Positions 8,152-17,784 of a DNA stretch of 64,000 bases are shown piece after piece; within the stretch, counting starts at the first letter, position 1; each line of letters opens with the position of its first letter. Source of the DNA: Paraburkholderia sp. BCC1884 (GTDB taxonomy: Bacteria; Pseudomonadota; Gammaproteobacteria; Burkholderiales; Burkholderiaceae); assembly GCF_900996225.1 (NCBI RefSeq), contig NZ_CAAJGL010000068.1:992001-1056000 (forward strand), in the 5' to 3' direction. The notes under the pieces are model-generated. The model saw only the letters and a program-made list of their open reading frames with translations, was not told the DNA's origin and made no database searches. A program made the translations under genes and the position numbers.

Positions 8152-9627
8152 TCAAATATAGGCAACGTCGGTCATCATACCGGCCGCCATGTGATAGTCG
8201 TTATGACAATGCAAGAGCCACTGGCCTGGATTGTCTGCATCGAAGGCGATCGTCACCTTTGTCATTGGGGGCACGAGGATAGTGTCTCGCATGGCACCGG
8301 GGAACGCTTTTCCATTAAAAGCAATCACTTGAAAATGGTGGCCGTGCAGGTGCATCGGATGGGACATCATCGTCATATTGTGGAAAGTAATTGCGACTCG
8401 CTGACCGGCCCGTACTTTCACCGTGTCCCGTTCGGGCCATTGCTTTCCGTTGATTGACCATGAGTACGGATGCATTGAACCCTTCAGCATGAGGGTATGT
8501 GACGCATCGACTGGTCGATCTGCCAAAGGAGTCAGAGCCGATAACTGCATTTCCTGCTGGAAGGCTACCGGACCAGCCGAGCGGGAGGCCTTATTGGGAA
8601 GCTTATTTACCTTCGCTCCGGTGCTGGCAAGGATAACGCCGGTCTGATCCCGCTCGCCCTCCCGAACCGCGACGATTGGCCATACGCCGCTTCCTTTGGG
8701 AAGTTCAACGATGATGTCAATTCTTTGAGCCATCGCCAATCCAAATCGGCTCCCAAGGAGCGGTTTAACAGCATCACCATCAACCGCAACGACCGTGCCT
8801 CGCAAAGATCCCAAGTCGACATGAAAGTTAGTGGAAGCGGCACCATTGATAACCCGCAAGCGCACTCTGCCGCCGTGTTCCACACGGATGATGTCAGGAT
8901 CGCTCAGGGTGCGGTTATTGGCGAGATATGCATCGAAGTTTACGTCGTTGAAATCCATTCGGCCGTTGGGCGACTGGGACGACATATCCATTGGCTTCAT
9001 TTCGCTCATGCCGGGCATGGCTGACTGGCTCGCATTGTCGCTTTGACCGGACTGGTTTAACTCTTGCAACGAGGCCATCACTGCGTTCGGATCGCGGAAA
9101 AGAAAATCCTCGAGGAAGACTGTTACCTCCTGAGTGTCCGAGCGCACTTCATCGTTTGTGCGCACGATCAAGGGGGCGGCAAGGAGATCTTGTGCCTGAA
9201 AGCCGACATGCGAGTGCATCCAGTGAGTTCCAGGGCGCGCAGGAAAGTTATAAATTCGCTGCTCGCCGCTACCTAGTGCCGCAATTCCAAACTGGTCCAC
9301 ACCATCCTGATTCGATGGTGGTGTCTGACCATGCCAGTGGACAATGGTCGGTTCGTTTAACCCATTAATCAAAGCTACAGAAAACGACTCGCCGGGGTTG
9401 AGGAAGACGCCTCGAGTACCGTCGGCTTGCGCCAATGAATAAGCATTAGCTGAGCGGCCATTTACTTCAATGTCGCGTCGGTCGACGAGTAGACGATACT
9501 TCGTGTCACTGCCATTTGTGGCCAGGTTTGGTACCAACGTACCTGCGTTCGATGAGATATCACGAGTCAACCCGGCCATTGCAATCGCAAATGACGTTGT
9601 AATGAATTCCCGGCGAGATAAAGGCAT
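8152..9627 (-). CDS. Periplasmic multicopper oxidase (CopA/CueO type), Tat-exported
   Basis: A three-cupredoxin-domain multicopper oxidase of 491 residues. The N-terminus carries a twin-arginine signal (SRREFI at residues 4-9, then a hydrophobic stretch). All four copper motifs are present: HWHG (97-100), HWMHSH (135-140), HPMHLHGHHF and HCHNDYHMAAGMM near the C-terminus, so both the type 1 site and the trinuclear cluster are complete. A methionine-rich insert (MPGMSEMKPMDM, about 204-215) is like the regulatory copper-binding inserts of CueO and CopA. The expected function is oxidation of Cu(I), or of phenols, with reduction of oxygen to water. TAGGAGA six bases before ATG 9627 supports the start. 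No copper efflux gene is next to it, so it appears to be a single-gene unit. Confidence 0.93.
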   Translation of the reverse strand: MPLSRREFITTSFAIAMAGLTRDISSNAGTLVPNLATNGSDTKYRLLVDRRDIEVNGRSANAYSLAQADGTRGVFLNPGESFSVALINGLNEPTIVHWHGQTPPSNQDGVDQFGIAALGSGEQRIYNFPARPGTHWMHSHVGFQAQDLLAAPLIVRTNDEVRSDTQEVTVFLEDFLFRDPNAVMASLQELNQSGQSDNASQSAMPGMSEMKPMDMSSQSPNGRMDFNDVNFDAYLANNRTLSDPDIIRVEHGGRVRLRVINGAASTNFHVDLGSLRGTVVAVDGDAVKPLLGSRFGLAMAQRIDIIVELPKGSGVWPIVAVREGERDQTGVILASTGAKVNKLPNKASRSAGPVAFQQEMQLSALTPLADRPVDASHTLMLKGSMHPYSWSINGKQWPERDTVKVRAGQRVAITFHNMTMMSHPMHLHGHHFQVIAFNGKAFPGAMRDTILVPPMTKVTIAFDADNPGQWLLHCHNDYHMAAGMMTDVAYI

Positions 9628-10467
9628 CCAAATTCTCCTACGGTATTAAAATTGGGGATGTTTCGCTTCGTTGTATTGATCACGCCAGGTGGGGTTCCCT
9701 GCGACGTCTCTGCCGTGCGGAGCCAGCCCCGTCTTCACAATTCGAAGTCAGGAAAAGTCGAGAACCCTCGACCCGGAACTCCGGCGGGCGATGATATGTC
9801 GAACTCCACGCACCGAACTGTGAACGTAACGGGTAAAAAGCGGTGTTTCCCGGACGGACCTGTCTTCATGCACCGAACTGCAACGATGATAGCGATCCGG
9901 ACGTGCAACATCTTTCTATTTGAATCCCGATTTTTGTTATCGCACGCTGACATTCTGATTCCTATGGGCAAAAGGCTGTCGGGGTGTCAGGGCGCAGCGT
10001 AACGGTCACGCATGACTGCGGTATCCGAACCGGCAGCGGCATGATTTGCCTTTGCCCCCCAGCAAGAACTGCAAGCGTCCCCTCCCACAATGGCCCGCGA
10101 ACTCGGGCGATTGGCTGGCTGGGCCGGCGTCCCCGGCCCAATGACGTACCGGTCCGCGTACATCAGCAAGGATGAGATCTCATACCGGGCGGTTTCGGGC
10201 GCTCGCTCGCAATGTGTATCTCCTTCGAAGTCCCCTGTTATAAACGCGCTGTAGAGGTCTCGATGCACATGCACAACATGCGACGCGAATGCCAAATTGC
10301 GTGCCTGTGACGTCGCTCGCGCCACGCTGATTGGCTAGAAAAATGCGGCCCTACATGTGAATAGTTTCGCCACGCGTGTGATTGCAACTTGACGACGCGT
10401 TTCGTGAGGAACCGGTACGCTCTGGCATTCCTGAGGTAACGTCTTTTCTCACTTAGCGGAGCACAGC
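9628..10467. other. Intergenic gap between divergent genes
   Basis: This spans the promoters of the multicopper oxidase (minus) and poxB (plus). A short motif, GCACCGAACTG, occurs twice about 60 bases apart (near 9810 and 9870). No gene is recognised; the minus-strand frame 9987-10325 has no known domain. Confidence 0.45.
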
Positions 10468-12192
10468 ATGGGTAAGCAGACAATTGCGGATTATCTGGCC
10501 ACAACGTTGGCGGCGGCTGGCATCGAACGAATCTGGGGCGTAACGGGCGACAGCCTGAATGGAGTGTCGGATAGCTTGCGCCGGCTCGGTTCAATTCGCT
10601 GGATGCATACGCGCCACGAAGAGGTGGCGGCCTTTGCCGCCGGAGCCGAGGCGGCCGCCACCGGCAAGCTCGCCGTCTGCGCGGGCAGTTGCGGTCCTGG
10701 AAACTTGCATCTGATCAATGGCCTGTACGACTGCCATCGCAATCATCAACCTGTGCTCGCCATCGCAGCACACATTCCTTCCTCAGAGATCGGCCTCGGT
10801 TACTTTCAGGAAACCCATCCGCAAGAGTTGTTCAAGGAGTGCAGCCATTATGTCGAGATGGTGACGAATCCATCGCAGTTTCCGCGCGTGCTGGCGCGCG
10901 CGATGCGCACCGCAATCGAAGAACGTGGCGTCTCGGTGATCGTGCTGCCTGGCGACGTTGCACTTGGCGAGGCGTCCGACGAAACGCCGGCGTGGGCAGG
11001 CACGCTGGAACGCTCTATGGTGATGCCCTCCGGCGCGGATCTCGACCGGCTTGCCGATATGCTCAATCAGGCCGGCGCCGTGACGCTGCTGTGCGGCAGC
11101 GGCTGCGCCGGCGCGCATGACGAAGTGGTCGCCTTCGCCGATCAACTCGGCGCGCCTACCGTGCATGCATTACGCGGCAAACAACACGTGGAATGGGGCA
11201 ACCCGTTCGACGTCGGCATGACGGGGCTGATCGGCTTCAGTTCCGGCTATCACGCGATGATGTCGTGCGACACGCTCGTGATGCTCGGTACCGATTTCCC
11301 GTATCGCAACTTTTATCCGACGCACGGCAACGTGGTGCAGATCGATCGCCGCGGCTCCGCGCTCGGTAGGCGCGCACCGTTGAAGCTGGGTCTCGTGGGC
11401 GACGTCAAGGCGACCTTGCAGGCGCTGTTGCCGATGATCGAGCGCAAGACCGACCGGCGCTTCCTCGACAACGCCCGCAAGCACTACGCCGATACGCGCA
11501 AGGATCTTGACGATCTCGCGCGGCCGTCCATTCCGGGCCGCGCGATTCATCCGCAATACCTGACCAGCATCATCGACAAAGTCGCGAACGAAGACGCCGT
11601 ATTCGCCGCCGACGTCGGCACGCCAACACTCTGGGCCGCGCGTTATCTGACGATGAACGGTAAGCGCACGCTACACGGCTCGTTCAATCACGGCTCGATG
11701 GCCAACGCGATGCCACAGGCACTGGGCGCGCAGGCCGCGGATCCCGGGCGTCAGGTGATTTCGCTGTCGGGCGACGGCGGCCTGTCGATGCTGCTCGGCG
11801 ATCTGCTTAGCGCGCGCCAGCTGAATCTGCCGATCAAGGTGGTTGTGTTCAACAACAGCACGCTCGGATTCGTCGCGATGGAAATGAAGGCGGGCGGCTA
11901 CCTTGAAAGCGGCACCAATCTGGCCGCCACTGACTTCGCGGCGATAGCGCGTGGCGCGGGCATCTACGGCGTGAGGATAGAATTGTCGGAGAACATCGAG
12001 CCGGCGTTGCGCGAGGCGTTCGCGCACCCGGGACCCGCGGTGATCGACGTGGTGACGGCGACGCACGAACTCGCTTTGCCGCCGAAGATTCAGTGGGCGC
12101 AGGCGAAGGGATTCAGTTTGTATATGCTGCGGGCAGTACTCAATGGACACGGCGATGAGGTAGTCGAGCTGGCGAATACGAATCTGCGCTGA
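10468..12192 (+). CDS. poxB: Pyruvate:quinone oxidoreductase (pyruvate oxidase)
   Basis: A thiamine-diphosphate and FAD enzyme that decarboxylates pyruvate to acetate and CO2 and passes electrons to ubiquinone at the inner membrane face. The 574 residues match PoxB length. Seen are the cofactor-activating glutamate region ([13 protein letters not shown]), the flavin-binding middle domain, and the TPP/Mg motif LSGDGG...FNNSTLGFV (about nucleotides 11764-11874). The C-terminal tail of about 25 residues fits the amphipathic membrane-binding segment of PoxB. GGAG lies six bases before ATG 10468. Base use differs from the neighbours: runs of GCG, GGC and CTG make it visibly GC-richer than the flanking genes. 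It may therefore belong to older core DNA or have arrived separately. Confidence 0.93.
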   Translation: MGKQTIADYLATTLAAAGIERIWGVTGDSLNGVSDSLRRLGSIRWMHTRHEEVAAFAAGAEAAATGKLAVCAGSCGPGNLHLINGLYDCHRNHQPVLAIAAHIPSSEIGLGYFQETHPQELFKECSHYVEMVTNPSQFPRVLARAMRTAIEERGVSVIVLPGDVALGEASDETPAWAGTLERSMVMPSGADLDRLADMLNQAGAVTLLCGSGCAGAHDEVVAFADQLGAPTVHALRGKQHVEWGNPFDVGMTGLIGFSSGYHAMMSCDTLVMLGTDFPYRNFYPTHGNVVQIDRRGSALGRRAPLKLGLVGDVKATLQALLPMIERKTDRRFLDNARKHYADTRKDLDDLARPSIPGRAIHPQYLTSIIDKVANEDAVFAADVGTPTLWAARYLTMNGKRTLHGSFNHGSMANAMPQALGAQAADPGRQVISLSGDGGLSMLLGDLLSARQLNLPIKVVVFNNSTLGFVAMEMKAGGYLESGTNLAATDFAAIARGAGIYGVRIELSENIEPALREAFAHPGPAVIDVVTATHELALPPKIQWAQAKGFSLYMLRAVLNGHGDEVVELANTNLR

Positions 12193-13248
12193 AACAGTTA
12201 AGGCAGGGACGAGCGTGACGCCGGGGAGGCTGTGCTGTAAGTGCAGATGCAAACGCGATCGTCGATTCAGGCGTGAGGGCGGTTCAAGTCGCACATGCGC
12301 CTGAACTTAATAACTGATGCGTCGCTTGATGCCGTCGGCGTAACCTTCGCGCCCGTGGACCGGTTGCGGAGGGCCGCAGATCGGACGAGAATGTTTGGCC
12401 CTTTGTCGTCATATTTTTTACTTTGTTGGAAAAGAACGCGGAGTCGTGACACGACTGTCCAAAAATTACCGTTAGCGGCACAAGAGAAGCGACCGTTGAT
12501 GACTGGATGGTCCGTTACCGGAGTTGCGTCACAGCACACAGAATCTATCTATAAGGACCGCCTTGTACGGCAGATAATTCGCAAAGTTGAGCACGTCTGC
12601 ATTCTGTATTCCGAAAGCCTTAGCGAGATCGGCCGTCCGAAGGCGGGCGAGGGAAGGCGTCACGCGATATTGCTTGCCTATGAAAGCTATGCTGCCCGGA
12701 AAGGATGTCGCAAACCTGCCGTCGTAAGCAGCCTTCTAGCGAAAGCGGCATCTACGTTGTTTGGACTAACAAAGTGACCGACCATTTGCAGTCGCAGGTA
12801 CATCTTTCAAAGCAAGTGTCGGGATGGAAGCCAACCCTCGTCTAGTCAGCGATAAGCTCGTGATTGCCCGCGCTTATTGTTGTTGGCGACTGAGTGCTGT
12901 AGGTCATTCCGCCGGGAACATCAGACTCGAGCACCGAGACTCGAACCGGACTGCATTGTTTATCTGCGACCGTTCACTCGTATTCAAAAAATACGATTTG
13001 GCGATGAATTTAAGATTGCAGAAAATGCTAGCTTTGACTGACGAAATGTAATTGAGAAATGTTTCACTCGACGCGGCCAAAAGAGGTGGAGCATGTCGGA
13101 CAGTAGACCGGAACAGTCACCATTAATAGCCCCGTTTCGAGCCCCTGGGCGGTCTGTGCAGATAGTCAAAGGATTTGGTGTACATGGGCTGTATGTTCAT
13201 CCTTCGACGTCATCTTCTCAATAGAAATTGGCGAATGCGCGTGCCCGC
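12193..13248. other. Intergenic gap with one doubtful small gene
   Basis: AT-rich stretches and short frames only. The one candidate worth keeping is the plus-strand frame at 12499-12777, listed separately. Nothing else is recognised. Confidence 0.4.
12499..12777 (+). CDS. Hypothetical small basic protein
   Basis: A 92-residue frame from ATG 12499, preceded at a distance by AGAGAAG. The C-terminal two thirds are arginine- and alanine-rich helical sequence (KDRLVRQIIRKVEHVCILYS; YESYAARKGCRKPAVV). The frame extends upstream to 12295, but that part looks like chance translation. I do not recognise a family. It may be a real small gene or a chance frame. Confidence 0.3.
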   Translation: MTGWSVTGVASQHTESIYKDRLVRQIIRKVEHVCILYSESLSEIGRPKAGEGRRHAILLAYESYAARKGCRKPAVVSSLLAKAASTLFGLTK

Positions 13249-14703
13249 CTATTTCTCAATGTCAATGTCGAGATCAGACAATTCTGTGGGGTGCACCAAT
13301 GCTGTCGCAATGTCGGCTATTCGTCTCAACACGGCGCGCCTTGGTGCGTCAAGTTGGAAGCCGCAGTTAATGCGAACGTAGTCGCGAAATTTGCCCATTG
13401 GCGAAAACATCGGCCCCGGCGCGATTCTTATCCCCTCGCTGGAGGCACACATCGCCAGCTCCGTTGCGGAACGACTGTCTGGGAGCCTCACCCATAAGAG
13501 ATAGCCGCCGTCAGGAAGTCTGGCACTTGTCCCGCTGGGAAACTGCTCCTGAATATAGGCCAACGTTTCGAGGACCTGTGCTTTGGCGCGTCGGCGAAAA
13601 CGTCGCAAATGATGTTGGTATCCACCACCTTGCAAAAAATCTCCCAAGGCACGCTGGACCACTAGGGGAGGTGTGGCACTCGTATTGCCTTTTATCGACA
13701 CGATCGACTGATGGTAACGTCCGCCAGCAACCCACCCCAGTCTTGTGCCAGGCATCAGCGTTTTGGAGGTTGAACTGCACAATACAACATTACCGGTGCG
13801 ATCGTAGGATTTAGCAGCCCTTTGCGTGGAATTGAAATGTAAATCGTTAAACGTCGCATCTTCGATTAGAGGAATCGAAAGCGTGTCCAACAGATCAACG
13901 AGCCTCTGTTTGCCGTCTTCGCTCATGCTTGTACCGCTTGGATTGCTGACGGTCGGTGCGAGTATGCACGCAGCTATCTTGCCATTGCGCGCTAGGTTGA
14001 TAACCATGTTCAGTGCCTCAAGAGGGGCCGACAAAAACGGGATGGCAAGCGGTATTAGCTGAAGTTGAGCGATGGTCGACAAATAACCAAAGTAAGTCGG
14101 CGAATCGACTAGGACTGTGTCGCCCGGACTTGTCAACGCCCGAAGAGCCAGTGAAAGCGCTTCGACGCATCCGTTTGTCACGAGGATGGAGTTGTCGTCG
14201 ACGTGACAGTTCCAAGTCGCTGCGTGAGCGGCAAGGGCGAGCCGCAGCGACGCCGAGCCTAAAGTGCTGGACGGCCTAGACAAAATCCCGTTGTCGTGAC
14301 GCACCGCTGTCGAAATATGTCGAGCGAGGGCGTTCGTCGGGAATAGCGAATCGCAGCATACTGCCGCGCCAAACGAAGTTGACGGCGAGTGCTCCTGTCG
14401 GTTTTGAGAGGCATGTGAATCCTGTGGGTCATCCTGGCCTACTTCGGCGCGATTATTTTCTCGGGGCGCTTTCCCGCCCATCGAAGCCCGCACGAAGTAG
14501 CCGCGTTTCGGTCTGCTTTCGATAATCTGTAAGTCTTCGAGCCGTCGATAAGCGGCCAGTGCTGTTGTCACGCTTACTGAATAGGCCAAGCCTAGTTGGC
14601 GAACTGAGAGGAGGCGTTGGCCAGGCACCCATAGCCCTTTTCTTATTTCGGAATGGAGGCGATTCGCCAACCATACATAACGGGCAGTCGGAGTTGAATT
14701 CAT
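13249..14703 (-). CDS. MocR-family regulator (GntR DNA-binding domain fused to aminotransferase-like domain)
   Basis: A 484-residue transcription factor with an N-terminal GntR-type winged helix (about 8-75: IRKGLWVPGQRLLSVRQLGL...SVTTALAAYRRLE) and a C-terminal fold-type I aminotransferase domain that binds PLP as effector sensor. The Schiff-base lysine lies in SSTSKTLMPGTRLGW, and the domain keeps the N-G-C-x-E and P-T-x-x-N-P-x-G elements (VTNGCVEAL; LAPTVSNPSG). Such proteins usually control PLP, GABA, taurine or other amino-compound genes. The neighbour on one side is a 1.3-kb gap leading to an AraC gene, so no target operon is obvious. ATG at 14703 has a poor ribosome site. Confidence 0.88.
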   Translation of the reverse strand: MNSTPTARYVWLANRLHSEIRKGLWVPGQRLLSVRQLGLAYSVSVTTALAAYRRLEDLQIIESRPKRGYFVRASMGGKAPRENNRAEVGQDDPQDSHASQNRQEHSPSTSFGAAVCCDSLFPTNALARHISTAVRHDNGILSRPSSTLGSASLRLALAAHAATWNCHVDDNSILVTNGCVEALSLALRALTSPGDTVLVDSPTYFGYLSTIAQLQLIPLAIPFLSAPLEALNMVINLARNGKIAACILAPTVSNPSGTSMSEDGKQRLVDLLDTLSIPLIEDATFNDLHFNSTQRAAKSYDRTGNVVLCSSTSKTLMPGTRLGWVAGGRYHQSIVSIKGNTSATPPLVVQRALGDFLQGGGYQHHLRRFRRRAKAQVLETLAYIQEQFPSGTSARLPDGGYLLWVRLPDSRSATELAMCASSEGIRIAPGPMFSPMGKFRDYVRINCGFQLDAPRRAVLRRIADIATALVHPTELSDLDIDIEK

Positions 14704-16019
14704 ACCAGTGATTGCATTTTCACGTCAGGCAACGTGGTTTGTGTTGCGAACTTCCGCATGCTCTGCAAGCCGTTCCGCGCGTCGCAAACCATACTCCGCT
14801 CGCGTGCGAGGTTTGCGATAGCGCACAGTCGGAGAACTCACGCTGCCCCCGGCTCGCGAGATCATCTGACCTTTGCTCACTGATGCCCTTCGCGCGGCAG
14901 CCATCGTAAGCGAGAAAAATTTCTCATCGTTCCAACCTAAAGGCGACTGCAGAAAAAATTCATGAGCAAATTTCATTGGTAGTTGATGTATGCATCTGAA
15001 TGGGATAAATTTTTTAATTGACATGGAGTATTTCCGTTCTTTTTAATCCCATGCTTTCTTGTATTAAGATTCAGATTTGGCAGTAGTTATGTAGTGACAA
15101 CAATGATCTCCACCACGGTGGCTGAAATGACCGGGGCAGTAAGATATGCCTCCGTTATTAGACTTTCTTGGATTCTCGCGAATAGCCGTTGGGCAAGTGC
15201 GATATGCAGCAGTGAAAGCTTTCCGACAGATCTTTCTCAAGTGGCATCGGCGTTTTCAGATTGCCGTGATCCCTATCACCCGACGACGCTCTCAGTGCGA
15301 CGGTTGTGTTGCGGTCCGGATGGCGCATCACAGAGTGAATTGGTTTGCTCGACCGCGAAATCTGACAGAAGGTGCATCAACCGCGTTTGTTTCGACCTCA
15401 GGCTTCTTGCTGCGTGGTCTGTATTTGAGTAACATCATGTGCGTCCATACAATTGGCGGATTGTATTGATGTGATACGCAGCAACTAGGATCTACCTCCT
15501 CAAACGAAGAACCATGTCTTCGCGTGCAATACTGCGGGGGATATCTTTCCAAAGGTAACTTCTGCGGTTTCAGTCTACGTGGAGTCTCACCTGCGCGCCA
15601 ATAAGCAATTCGACACGCGCCATAACTCAAGCTTATGAGGTGTTATCCGCGCTGTAGCAACCGTGCAGCCGGACAACAGGGTTGACTGAGCTTCTTCCTC
15701 GCCAAAGTGATGCCAGGCCGATTTGGCAGATGGTTTCGACTGTCCAGCGCGCCAACGCTTTTCCTTTAGAGCGGACTTTCGCTAGTGCGACGCCCTCATA
15801 ACTTATCTACCCCAGTTTTCATGCTTGTAAGGGTTGAGGGTTTGACCACTTCCGAAGTTTACTTCGGCGTCGCCGAAGCGTGATAGGGGGATGTGGAGCC
15901 CGATGTCCGCGGACCTTCCCGTACGCTGTGTTCTACAAAAATTCCGATTTGCTGTACATGGACCGGCAATTGGTACTACCGCTATGCTCCGCATTGCCAA
16001 TGCTCCGCGTGAGGTAACC
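14704..16019. other. Intergenic gap between divergent MocR and AraC genes
   Basis: 1.3 kb without a recognised gene. It holds an AT-rich block (about 14930-15070) with a promoter-like pair and a plus-strand frame at 15146-15469 that has no recognised domain. Confidence 0.4.
15017..15046 (+). promoter_or_regulatory. Sigma70-like promoter without an obvious gene
   Basis: TTGACA at 15017-15022 and TTTAAT at 15041-15046 with an 18-base spacer, inside an AT-rich block. The first confident plus-strand gene starts almost 1 kb downstream. It could serve a small RNA, a small protein or the AraC gene. Confidence 0.3.
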
Positions 16020-16973
16020 ATGACAAAGCGCAACTCCATCCAAAGCACGTTCAACATGGCCGACGCAAACGGCTCGATCACGGTAGAGCGGGAAAGAAGA
16101 TGGCGACATTCCGACGAACTTCACCGGGATATCCGGGATAAACGCGAGACAAAGTTGGTGATCGGACATTGGCGCGAAAGGGTTATTGGCGTCGAACAGA
16201 ATGCGCCTATATATGCGGATCACTTTTGCATTGATGTCCTCTTGAAGAGGACTTTTCTGGAATGTCATAAAGGCGGCCAGCGAATTTATCGCGGTACCGC
16301 TGACTTCGGTGCGATTCAGATAACCGCCCCGGAAACCGACATCAAGTGTTCGTTTTCATCGCCAAACGAGGCGCTCCATCTATTCGTATCGCGGGGATTG
16401 CTGGAAGAGACCTTCGATCTGATCGGTACGAAAAATTGTTCATCAAATTTCGGTTTGCAGGATCCGAATTTTTCGGTCAATCCATCAATCGGCGCGCTCG
16501 GTAGAATCCTGTTTGACTCACAACAGTCGTCCGACATGTGCGAGGCAATCTGGTCGGAGAGCCTATCGCTGGCTCTTCTGGTTAAAGTGATTAGCCTCAA
16601 CAAAGACTGCTTGAAGCAACCCCAAATCAGCTCAGGGAGCCTTCCGATCTGGCGACAACGACGGGTCTTGGAGTTTATCGACGGCAATATGTGCAAGAAG
16701 ATCTCGTTGGCGGATATGGCAGGACAGGCGGGGCTGAGTAGAATGCATTTCGCCTCGCAGTTCAAGCGCGCCACCGGTACAACGCCACATTTGTTTTTAC
16801 TCCAGAAGCGTGTCGAAAAGGCGAAGGACCTATTGCTTGACCAAAACCTATCAATTCAGGACGTTGCGTTTGACGTCGGATTTGGATCTCAGTCACACTT
16901 TACAGTGGTGTTTCGCAAGTTAACTGGAATCACGCCAACGCACTGGAGAGCTCAGAACAGGACTGCAGCTTGA
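16020..16973 (+). CDS. AraC/XylS-family transcriptional regulator
   Basis: A 317-residue regulator with an N-terminal sensing domain of the AraC-binding type 2 kind (residues about 45-180) and a C-terminal double helix-turn-helix. The HTH domain spans about 215-312, with ISLADMAGQAGLSRMHFASQF (first HTH) and LSIQDVAFDVGFGSQSHFTVVF (second HTH). The start at 16020 is preferred because GAGGT precedes it by five bases; the frame is open back to 15891, but that stretch lacks a ribosome site. No target gene is adjacent: upstream is the MocR gap and downstream a decayed IS607 element. Its effector and regulon are unknown. Confidence 0.88.
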   Translation: MTKRNSIQSTFNMADANGSITVERERRWRHSDELHRDIRDKRETKLVIGHWRERVIGVEQNAPIYADHFCIDVLLKRTFLECHKGGQRIYRGTADFGAIQITAPETDIKCSFSSPNEALHLFVSRGLLEETFDLIGTKNCSSNFGLQDPNFSVNPSIGALGRILFDSQQSSDMCEAIWSESLSLALLVKVISLNKDCLKQPQISSGSLPIWRQRRVLEFIDGNMCKKISLADMAGQAGLSRMHFASQFKRATGTTPHLFLLQKRVEKAKDLLLDQNLSIQDVAFDVGFGSQSHFTVVFRKLTGITPTHWRAQNRTAA

Positions 16974-16996
16974 TTGCGCGGGAATCAGCTTCTGAC

Positions 16997-17650
16997 GGGT
17001 TTCGAACAGTTGCCTGAGATGTTGTGCAAACCTTATCGTTGAGGCTGAAAAAAGGCACCATACGTCTTTCTAAGCTTTTCAGAGGCGTGGATGAGACTCG
17101 CATCAATTGACGGGATGGCGACCTAACTGGGTTTCGGTTGCCACGTTGCGCAGCCGACATCGTCAGGGACGGCTTATTGCCCGGCTTGCCTCAGGAAAGA
17201 GGGGCTGTTACGCACGGGTCTCGTCACATGGCAGTCGACGCTGTTCCAGACGCAGGCCACGCGACTGGAAAAATAGTATCGCGACGCTGATTTGACAGAC
17301 ATCGAGTCGGTGACCGACCCGGGCAGTGGTCTGAACGACCGGAAGAAGCGTCTGCAGCGGCTGCTCGAGGATATTGCGCGGGCTCGCGTGCTGGTCACAA
17401 AGGACTGGCTGCTTCGCTTCGGTAGCGAGCGGCTGTTTCGCATTTGTGCTTTTTCCATGTTGAGGTCGTGATACTCGATGCGGCAGCGGCTGTCTCGCGA
17501 GAACAGAAACTGACTGAAAACCTCGTCGAGATCCTCACCGTATTGCTCCCGAACGGACCTCGGCCTGCGTTGGGCACTTACTTCACCAAACGTGTATTCG
17601 CGACCATCGTGCATCCCGCCTTGCCATGGTGATGCCGATGTACTCTTCAA
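16997..17650 (+). mobile_element. Decayed IS607-family element, copy A
   Basis: This stretch is clearly homologous at the DNA level to 31051-31700 on the same strand, beginning with GGGTTTCGAAC and including the shared AGACGTGGATGAGAC-like block. Broken reading frames give pieces of an IS607-type serine recombinase. No intact transposase or tnpB remains here. It lies between the AraC gene and an MFS gene. Confidence 0.75.
17195..17600 (+). pseudogene. Remnant of IS607-family serine recombinase (tnpA)
   Basis: Fragments in different frames retain the family signature: CYARVSSH, with the catalytic serine region (about 17206-17229), then VTDPGSGLNDRKKRLQRLLEDI (about 17310-17375), LRFGSERLFRICAF (about 17410-17452) and LTENLVEILTVL (about 17512-17548). 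Frameshifts and stops separate them, so no functional recombinase can be made. Confidence 0.75.
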
Positions 17651-17784
17651 CGGGCGCCGATGAAAGCTCGTGATTCTGTGCGAAATCCAGTCACGAGCGA
17701 ACCAACAGGTCGCCGTATCCAGCGGCTCTGTGGCACAGATGCCTTCATCTTCCCGCTTGCGGGCGCCGTCCAGGTAGTGTGAAC

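Noticed and set aside
9987-10325. 112-codon minus-strand frame before poxB
   Set aside because: Biased composition without a recognisable fold; probably promoter-region DNA.
15146-15469. 107-codon plus-strand frame in the MocR-AraC gap
   Set aside because: No domain recognised, poor ribosome site, overlapping alternatives in other frames.
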